From contig MCGE01000021.1 in NCBI GenBank assembly GCA_002105175.1, forward strand, positions 186,001 through 250,000: a stretch of DNA of 64,000 nucleotides. Direction: 5' to 3'. This stretch comes from Absidia repens. Its lineage: Eukaryota > Mucoromycota > Mucoromycetes > Mucorales > Cunninghamellaceae. The translations under genes were made by a program, and so were the position numbers. The first letter of the stretch is position 1. Each line of letters opens with the position of its first letter. The notes under the pieces are model-generated. The model searched no databases and was not told where the DNA came from. It was given only the letters and a program-made list of their open reading frames with translations. Shown here one piece after another: positions 56,602 to 64,000 of the stretch.

Positions 56602-57399
56602 TTTCTTTTTGGTTCTTTGGGGGGGAAGTAAATATTGAGACAGATTTATCGGCTTCTATTTATTTCTTTACAAAGAAACCCCCCTCCCTCTCCAAACCCC
56701 CCTCTGATGTATATCGAAAAAAAGTGGGCTAAAATCATTCGACGAAATCTGCGGGTCATTTTTTCTATTTCGCTCTCCTTACTGATCTGCCTGTTTTGTT
56801 TTGCATTATTTGGTCAACAAGCCATTCATTGATTACTGTGACTTAATACGGGGGTGTGGAACAAAATCAAATGGGAGGCGCCGCATCAGTGGTACTGACT
56901 GTGTAAGCAAGGAAAGATTCATTGTAGATACAAAAATTAAAATTGTCATTTCTTCAATATCCCCGTGAAAAAAGGACATTTAGTCTTAACAGGGCTGTGA
57001 AATGACGTCGTATGTCTGTATCATGCATTACATCGAGATTGTTCCTGATTTACCCCGTATATTTAACGGGTTACAATACCCGAGAAATTGAAAAAAAAAG
57101 CCAACAGAAACTCGATTATCATTCTTTTTGTCAGTGCTTGAATTTTTTAGCAGCCTAATTTTTGCAACACAGCTTCTCTATACGAATATAGATCAAATAT
57201 GATTTTGACAAAATTAAAACTTCCGTCGCCGTCAGATTGTATCTTAATCGTCGTCCGCTTGGCGTCCGCTTAGGTCTTTTTGATTTTAAATATTTATGCT
57301 ACAAGCAAAAGTAATCAACAGGACATATACACTCTGTCCAGCTTATGTGACGGTTGAACTTTAAATGGTAAAGCAACAGATTATACAGCCACGCTTCAC
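56602..57399. other. Upstream part of duplication unit 2
   Basis: No separate gene. It shares blocks with the regions upstream of homologues 1 and 3, including the CTCCTTACTGAT segment near 56773-56784. Confidence 0.5.
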
Positions 57400-58340
57400 A
57401 TTGATTGACGTAGAACTGTCCTCCAGTCTCTAGACCTCAGGTGGTTAATGGCGGTGGGGAAGCAGTGCAAAAAATATTTTATAGCAGCGACAACAGGTAC
57501 ACCACGAGCTAATTTCAGTGATATGTTTGGTCGAACAAGAATATGACTATAAATGATAGTGGTTGATTTTGGGCTGTCACGACCAGTTCTGGCGATGAAA
57601 TGAACAGGTACATGGTAAGGCGCTCACAAAGTATATATAACAGGGACGTTGTTTCATTTCAAGTGATTCAGAGAATGGTTAATTAATAAAAAAGACAATT
57701 TTATTCACACATACAGGTACACACTAAAAGTAAAAGCAAGAACGAGGAGAAGCTCATTGTAACAAGGGATCTATTATTTAGATGAAGCCTGAGGAGCCCC
57801 AGTGGGAGATCTGTAGAATAGGAAACACTAATATAAAGGAAAGAATGTAAAATGTGAACCAATATAAATTTCGAAGCATGAGAAAAATCGGAAGGTATGT
57901 TTTCTAATTGAAGCAAAACAATGGTCAAAATGAGACAAAAACAGGTGATGGTGGGTTATAAAAAGAAAACGATCTATTGCACAAGGCATAAGTGAGGTTA
58001 ACGTGACATTTTGCTTTAAAGCATATAAAAAAAGAGACATATTTTATTTATATGTAGGTACAAAATATATATAAACTAGTGCAAAGCCAAGCTAATGGAG
58101 ACTACAAAAAACCAACTGATGGTGTCCCCAGATCCTAGATCCAAAATGAAAGGGTTTCATCATGCATCTTGTCATCCCTGATCTGAAAACCCTTCTAAAC
58201 TAGTACTAACACTAATCTAAAATTACCACAACCCAAATGAGGTTCCAATGATGTTTAAAGAATGAAAGAAAGGAAGAGTGAGTGAAAAAAGTAAACATCA
58301 GGAAAAAAAAAAAAAAAAGTCCACGTGGGCGGAATGTGAA
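57400..58340 (+). repeat. Dispersed repeat, copy G (long copy)
   Basis: The left end TCCAGTCTCTAGACCTCAGG lies near 57422. The middle holds CTCATTGTAACAAGGGATC near 57752, shared with copy B. The core ATCCAAAATGAAAGGGTTTC lies near 58139. The right end CCACGTGGGCGGAATGTGAA lies near 58321-58340. Confidence 0.75.
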
Positions 58341-58639
58341 TTTGCTTTGGTATGGGCGGATTGACTTCCAAAAAATATATGGCGCGAAAATAAATAATAC
58401 ACCCAACCGGGAAACTGGATTCCTTGTTAGCTTTGGGATCATATGACGTGATTCAAATGTTCTTTTTTTTCGTCTTTGTGAATCAAATCGTTTTCAGTAA
58501 TGTATGTACTGTACATACGGTGCTCCTGACTAAATGTCGCATAAAAAAAGAAAAGAGCGCTTCGGCAAAATGGGTTTTCTTTTGGTTACTATATTTTTAT
58601 ATATTGAATTTCTATTTATAAAAGTGAAGCAACCAACTT

Positions 58640-59389
58640 GGAGGATGGATGGTGGTAAGCATTTAAAATCAAATACCGGGTGGTACTCCGTGATAGTGAC
58701 CCACCTGCATTTGAGAAATCCAGGGATTAAGTGGCGCAGTTGGAATAAAAGTAGACTCTCCTGTACGTACAGTACATGGTGGCCTAGAGGTATCTGGTAT
58801 AGAAGTAAGCGAAGAGATACAGGCAATCACGATAGAGAATCCAAATCAGTGAGTGTGAGAAGAGGCGCCCGAATTATCACAGACAGATATGGAATTATAT
58901 ATAATTTAGCAGGTGTCATGTTGAAGGAATGCTTTGGATCCGTGATCTTGAGGATGGCTGCATCGAATGATAGCTCGTGTTCCTGTCGGGTTGCAGTATA
59001 ATTTCATCGACCGGGATACGCTGGGCATTATAAATAGCTTCAAGCGAATTTGCTCTGGCGCATGCTGGACACCATGCCGATACCAATCTAGGATGGCATT
59101 GGTGGCATGTCTTACACAATGGGCAACGGTCAACACAGTCATCATATTGAGTACCATGTCCACACATAAATGCGTTTCTTCTTTTTCAAGGGCCGTCATT
59201 GTCTTCTTATCGACTTCATTGGGGATAGAGCCAATGGACATCAACCATGGATCAGATTCTGATTCAACCAGGTAATCAGATTGTAGTTTTTCTTGTGCCA
59301 AAAATGGAGGAGAAGGCTGTTGCGATGGCAGCTGCTAGACTTTGGGTACAAGAAAAAATAATGGCAAGAGTATAGAAAAGGACAAGCAT
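58640..59389 (-). pseudogene. S1 protease homologue 3, degraded
   Basis: A proper ATG and signal peptide (MLVLFYTLAIIFSCTQSLAA) at 59389 is followed by a frameshift before FLAQEK-like sequence. The His region LTVAHCVRHA is kept. The Asp region is out of frame. The middle of the protein is deleted or scrambled. Near the end a segment reads CDNSGAPLLTLTD, with Ser where homologues 1 and 2 have Glu, and then GESTFIPTAP, matching homologue 1 (GESTFIQMAP). It is clearly a third tandem copy and not functional. Confidence 0.75.
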
Positions 59390-60319
59390 TTTGTTTCTTG
59401 GGGAAACAAATGTTGAGACAGATTTGTGGTCTCTATTTCTTTCCTTCCAAAGGACCCCATCTCCAACCCCCTCTGTTATGGATTGAAAGAAACGGGATTG
59501 AATTATCCGCCGAATTCTGAGGATTTTATTTTCTTTTCCTCACTCTTTAGTGATTTGCTTGTCTTGTTTGGCATTGCTCACTATTGTTTTTTTTTTTTTT
59601 TTTTTTTTTTCAACATGCATTCACCGGTTCTTTTACAGAATAAGGGGGAAAAACAAGAGAGGGCTGGAACATAATGATAAACAATCTTAGAATAAAAGCC
59701 ATCGCTTTAATGCGTTCTTGAAAAATAGACATTTAATTTTAAAGGGGTTTTAAAAAAAGTCATGTTGCTGTATCATGCTTTACATTGATGCTCTGTAGTT
59801 TTACCTGGGTTCCCAATGTTTGAAAAATTGAATGAAAACAGGAGCTCGATTCTCATTGTTTGTTGGTGCCTTATTTCTTTTTCTCTTAGCTGCAATATAA
59901 TTTACACTATGCAAGATATCAAAAACGTAAGGGTTACGGTATTGCTACTGCTGTGGCTCAAAATTTTTGGATTGAACCAGTGGTCATAATGTTGAACCGC
60001 TTTGTACAGTACATCACATTCTTAGTAAACTTCCCTCCACTTCTATCGAGTTTTTTATCACGTTCTTTTTCGTAGTCATCCATCCAATCAATACATTATC
60101 ATTATCTTTTTTTTCTATATTCGTCGCCTTTTAATACACATACATCACCACCAAATTCGTCTTCACGACTTTTTTATAAGGCGATAACAACGGTAAAGAC
60201 TATATTTGTTTTCAATGTCAAGTTTATTTTCAATAATAAAACACTATAACATATAACTAAAACTACACTGAAAATATAATTTAAACGAAACTAAAATACC
60301 AAGAAAGGAGAGAAATGAT
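59390..60319. other. Upstream part of duplication unit 3 and spacer
   Basis: Up to about 59890 it matches the upstream parts of units 1 and 2 (ACAGGAGCTCGATTCTCATT near 59838). Beyond that it is AT-rich, with AATAAAAC near 60235 on the plus strand. No gene is supported. Confidence 0.5.
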
Positions 60320-60974
60320 CTAATAGACAAATGGTAACACCCTACACAAAAGAAACAGAACCCCACTGTCAGTCAACTGCCTCCCTGACCCTAGCAAATC
60401 ACACCAGTGAACTCCCACCTTCCTCTTACCTAAAAGATTCATTTGCATAGTGTTGATAATCCACACCAAAATGATCGAGCATCATTTGTTCTTCGGCATG
60501 GATTCTGCGCAGGTAAGCATAGGCCATGACGATAGCTATGGTGACAAAGGCAATGGCGTTGCCCGAGACCAACCCCAAGCCAAGCCAAGCCAAATAAAAT
60601 GCCACATAGCCTGGGTGTCGAATCACTTTGTAGGGTCCATCGGTACATAAAAACTGGTCGTCCGTGGTGGCCAAGGGCCGGATATAAAACGCATTGGTGT
60701 AAATAGCCCAGCGTAATAAACACATGCCACCCACAATCCAGCCTAACCCCATCCAAGTCAACCACCACCACGAGTCAAACGACCACCAGCCTACCAAAGG
60801 CCACACCAATACAGACACTAAACTGATGACCCATGATACAAATAATAATGTCGTTGTGCCTTGGTCATCCCCCGATGTTTGTAGCATGGTGGTCGACCGC
60901 GATGCTTCGTAGCGGTATTCAATGTAAAATAAAAGTGCTATCAAAAGATAGCCAAGGGAGAGTGTGAAGAACAT
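60320..60974 (-). CDS. Isoprenylcysteine carboxyl methyltransferase-like membrane enzyme
   Basis: Two exons (60430-60974 and 60320-60341, complement) give 188 aa. Hydrophobic segments lie at the N-terminus (FFTLSLGYLLIALLFYIEY), then LLFVSWVISLVSVLVWPLVG and WMGLGWIVGGMCLLRW. The SAM-binding C-terminal signature GPYKVIRHPGYVAFYLAWLG is typical of the ICMT/PEMT-like family. A second membrane pair follows, then HAEEQMMLDHFGVDYQHYA. A stop would follow ESFR directly if unspliced. Splicing at the consensus GTAAGA donor adds VLPFVY, which fits the family ending. The substrate is uncertain: a CAAX protein, phospholipid or small molecule. It diverges from LUC7 across 259 bp. Confidence 0.85.
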
Positions 60975-61233
60975 AAAGTGAGAGTATATAAATGTATATA
61001 TATAAAGCCCAGGGTATAAGATGAAGAAAGACAAAAAAAAAAAAAAAGAAATGGGTTAGTTGATTTCTTACACATGACGCCAGGCATTCTTTTATATATA
61101 ATGGACTTGGCGGAATTTGAAAAAGACGGCGTGGCAATGGTGGAATTTTTTTTTTTTTGAAAAAACAATTTTTTTTTTCTCTTGCTTTTTTTTCTTTCAC
61201 TAATTCAACTATATACATTAGAAAAAAATAAAA

Positions 61234-62639
61234 ATGGGTAAGTGATCTACATTGATTACTTCGTCAGTTGCTCATCTCTTTGTCTCTTCTTCTCTAATAG
61301 ATTACCAAAAGGCCATGCTCAATGACTTGATGTCTCAATATGTGGAGGTGGACAATAAAGATTTCTGGGATGAGAATGTAAGTAGAAAGAACCGAGGTGA
61401 AGCAAAAGTTGATACTGGTGCTGATAATTACTATCGTTTGATATTGATAGGTATGCAAGAACTACTTGGTGGCTTTTTGTCCTCATTTACTCTTCACAAA
61501 CACAAAATCCGATCTTGGTAAGTTAATTTCGGTGTGTAGCAAAAAGTCAACAACAACATTACCACTCACCATCATACCATTCTTTTCGTAGGCGCTTGTA
61601 CAAAAATTCATAACGATCGACTCAAAGAAAAATACCAACAAGCCAATGACCGTGACAAGTACTCGTACGAAGACGAGTTTTATACCTTTCTTCAGCAACT
61701 TATTAACGATGTGTCTCGTAAAATCCGGCATGGACGTGAACGTGTCAATCTCCAAGATGAAAAGAAGAAAGAGGTAAGAAAAACAAAGGATCATCATCCA
61801 TGTATTGCATACTCACCCACCCTTATAGAGCAAAGAATTGGTGAATGAAGAACGACAAGAAAAAGTGGTGCTACTGGAAGTCAAAATCAAGGAACTCTTA
61901 CAAAAGGTAATTCCCCCCCCAACAATCATCAACCTAACAACCCCGACTTACCCATAATGACACTCTTTAGATTGAAGAAGCTGGGGAAGAAGGCCGTGTG
62001 CAAGAAGCAAGTGATCTGACAAATCAAGTGGAAAAACTTCAGGTGGAATTGAAACTTTTGAAAGAGGTAAAATGGAAATCAAAGAATGAATGATCCCTTC
62101 ACAATCATTAAAAACAACTTGTTTATAGATGGAAGAAATGGCAAGTAAATCAGAGAAACGGATGGAAGTATGTGAAGTATGTGGGGCATTACTGGTAACG
62201 CATGATACAACAGAAAAACCTACCGCTCATTTTGATGGCAAGCAACATCTTGGGTATATGAAAATCAGAGAAGCGTTGGACAACCGCCAGGTAAATAATA
62301 AACTTGCCAGAAAAAAAAAAAAAAAACAAAGAAAAAAAAAAAAGACTCATCACCTTATTCTTTTCTTATTGTGCTTAGCCCTATCGATCCAATAGTCATC
62401 GTCGTAGTGGTGGCGGAGACCGTGATTATGGTCGAGGACGCCATGACTATCACCATCGTCGTGACTACAACAGAGACAGGCACCATCATCGTTCCCGGCG
62501 CGACGACAACCAACATCATCGTCGACATCGTGACCGCAGTGGCAATGAGGATGATTGGAATAGTGAAATGGAACGATATGATCGTGGCCGACGTCAACAA
62601 CAACGTAGATCTCGCTCTCGCTCTCCTCGACGTTGGTAA
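61234..62639 (+). CDS. LUC7-like U1 snRNP protein
   Basis: LUC7 family proteins sit in the U1 snRNP and influence 5' splice-site choice. Exons: 61234-61237, 61301-61377, 61451-61517, 61592-61773, 61829-61906, 61971-62066, 62129-62290, 62379-62639; 308 aa. The first exon is just ATGG. Zinc finger 1: VCKNYLVAFCPHLLFTNTKS then DLGACTKIH (CCCH). A helical region is followed by zinc finger 2: MEVCEVCGALLVTHD and HFDGKQHLGYM (C2H2-type). The last exon encodes an Arg/His/Asp-rich RS-like tail ending RRSRSRSPRRW. An unusually large part of the coding region is split by 50-90 nt introns. Confidence 0.95.
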
Positions 62640-63247
62640 CTGCTAAAAAAAAAAAAAAAAAAAAAAAAAAAATAGTCGAAAAAAAAAATCAGGGTTTGCT
62701 TTACTTTACTCTCTCTCTCTCTTTGGGTTGCGATGATGTAGAATAGCTTTCGTAGTTTATAGTCACATTGTTTTTTTTTTTAATGGAAAATAAAGAAAGG
62801 ATGATGATTTTTATTTTGTCTGATGTCTTAGAAAAAAAAAATAAAAGGGGAATGATTTTTTTTAGGGGGTGTGTGTGCTATGGGTACGTTGGGAAAAGGC
62901 TGGATATGATTGGCTCCTGGAATCTCATTGATGAAAAAGTGATACGATAGGATCCGGGAAAGAGGGAGGGTGACTACGGACCGACAGCGGGGGCGGACTT
63001 GAATCAGGGCCGAATGAAATTCTCATTGTTATGTCATTTTAAGGAGACATCCGGCCCTTGGAGGGCCTGTGATTGGTTGGGCCGGGGTATCAAATGCTTG
63101 TTTTAGATCTCATTCGTTCTTGTACTTTTTTCTGGTGATTTTTTTTTGGATTCGGAAATACATAAAAAAAAAACCTTTTGCTTTTTTTAACCTTTTGCTT
63201 TTTTTTTCAACTATTCTTCTTTCTTACTTTTATTTATTTTTATTACT

Positions 63248-63299
<52 letters not shown>

Positions 63300-63321
63300 T
63301 ACTAAGCGAACAGAATCCACC
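62640..63321. other. Intergenic with long (CA)n upstream of the cyclin gene
   Basis: An A29 tract lies at 62644-62672. A (CA)n run of about 40 nt (about 63250-63291) lies within 35 bp of the cyclin start codon. No gene is supported. Confidence 0.5.
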
Positions 63322-64000
63322 ATGAACTATAAACATAATCAACAGAAAACAGCAACAAATTCCTGCTCCACCCCTGATACCCTGGCTGACCGCTTAGCAT
63401 ATGTGGAAGCGCTCGTCGATATGAATGCCCTGGTTCTGGAAGCCATCTGGCCATCGACTTGTTCGTCCAGCAACATTGTACCGCTACGCAGTTTTATTCA
63501 TCAAGTGCTCAAACGATCACGCACCACTTACTCGACGTTGCAAACGGCGTTTTTTTACCTTTTCCGTGCCAGACCGGCGATCCTCCGTCAGCTCCATGCC
63601 CAACAGCACCCTCAGCTTGCGTTTATCCAATGTGGACGGCGGATGTTTTTGGCCAGTTTGATGGTCGCCTCGAAATTTGTGCAAGACAAGACCTATCGCA
63701 ATGCGGCGTGGGCTAACATGGCGGGCTTGGATGTACAAGAAATCAATATGGCCGAACGAGTGTTTTTGGAACTGTTAGGGTACCGGCTCTATGTGGCACA
63801 GGCGACCTTTGATCAATGGCATTCCCTATTACATACCCATGTTTACGCAAAATCAATGACCTCCGTACCAACACAACAACAACAACTGTTCCCCTCATCG
63901 ACGACGACAACGACGACAACAACAACGACAAAGAAGAGGCCACTTGCATCATCCTCCTTATCTCCACCTGCCACTCCACCTGCTCTGTCCCCAGCGTCCT
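63322..64000 (+). CDS. PHO85-type (PCL/Pho80) cyclin, partial at window end
   Basis: Regulatory subunit of a Pho85-like CDK, linked in yeast to phosphate, nutrient and cell-cycle control. The open frame runs from the ATG to the last base, 226 codons so far. The cyclin box is recognisable: LRSFIHQVLKRSRTTYSTLQ, then CGRRMFLASLMVASKFVQDK, YRNAAWANMAGLDVQEINMA and ERVFLELLGYRLYV, close to Pcl cyclins. A Gln run, a Thr run (ACA/ACG repeats, 63898-63931) and a Ser/Pro-rich segment follow. The C-terminus lies outside the window. Confidence 0.9.
   Translation, partial: MNYKHNQQKTATNSCSTPDTLADRLAYVEALVDMNALVLEAIWPSTCSSSNIVPLRSFIHQVLKRSRTTYSTLQTAFFYLFRARPAILRQLHAQQHPQLAFIQCGRRMFLASLMVASKFVQDKTYRNAAWANMAGLDVQEINMAERVFLELLGYRLYVAQATFDQWHSLLHTHVYAKSMTSVPTQQQQLFPSSTTTTTTTTTTKKRPLASSSLSPPATPPALSPAS

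Noticed and set aside
62355..62646. Overlapping Val/Thr/Met-rich frames on both strands
   Set aside because: Out-of-frame shadows of the LUC7 Arg/His-rich last exon.
63250..63291. (CA)n tract as a CRISPR-like or regulatory array
   Set aside because: Plain dinucleotide microsatellite, common in this genome.

Overview
The window is nuclear DNA of a fungus, most likely an early-diverging Mucoromycota/Mucorales species. Support: GT-AG introns of about 50-110 nt break almost every gene, homopolymer A/T tracts fill introns and promoters, and the gene set is eukaryotic (VDAC, PP2A B56, BCS1, RPS29, RPL23, NTF2, LUC7, NAF1, DNA polymerase delta subunit 4, CDC50). A secreted chitin deacetylase fits a chitosan-rich wall. 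The species is an inference. I joined exons by hand from splice signals and family similarity; the coordinates given for genes are coding spans including introns.

Layout. 0-2 kb: one copy of a dispersed repeat and a small AT-rich orphan ORF. 2-12.5 kb: a dense housekeeping block with VDAC (-), PP2A B56 (-), a BCS1-like AAA ATPase (+), cytidine deaminase (+), a J-domain protein (-) and RPS29 (-). 13-21 kb: a second repeat copy, a chorismate mutase/prephenate dehydratase P-protein (+), a secreted lectin-like protein (+) and a GDSL esterase (+). 23-33 kb: a divergent hexokinase (+), chitin deacetylase (+), a Sos7-like kinetochore coiled-coil protein (-), RPL23 (+), a REEP/Yop1 protein (+) and POLD4 (+). 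33-49 kb: more repeats, a multipass membrane orphan (-), a low-complexity orphan (-), a CDC50 flippase subunit (+), a small secreted Cys-rich protein (-), a tail-anchored protein with an MLKL/HeLo-like N-terminus (-), SRR1-like (-), NAF1 (-) and NTF2 (+). 49-60 kb: an accessory region with a decaying tandem family of trypsin-like genes, dispersed repeats and a 5'-truncated LINE. 60-64 kb: an isoprenylcysteine-methyltransferase-like enzyme (-), LUC7 (+) and a PHO85-type cyclin cut by the window end (+).

Most genes are unrelated housekeeping genes; several pairs diverge from short shared promoters. The most unusual part is 49-60 kb. There, S1-family proteins keep the catalytic His and Asp but carry Glu in place of the catalytic Ser (GDEGAP), and the family shows tandem duplication, frameshifts and start-codon loss. 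Other points of note are the fused P-protein, the MLKL/HeLo-like protein, and a repeat family of at least nine copies ending in a CACGTGGGCGGG-like motif.
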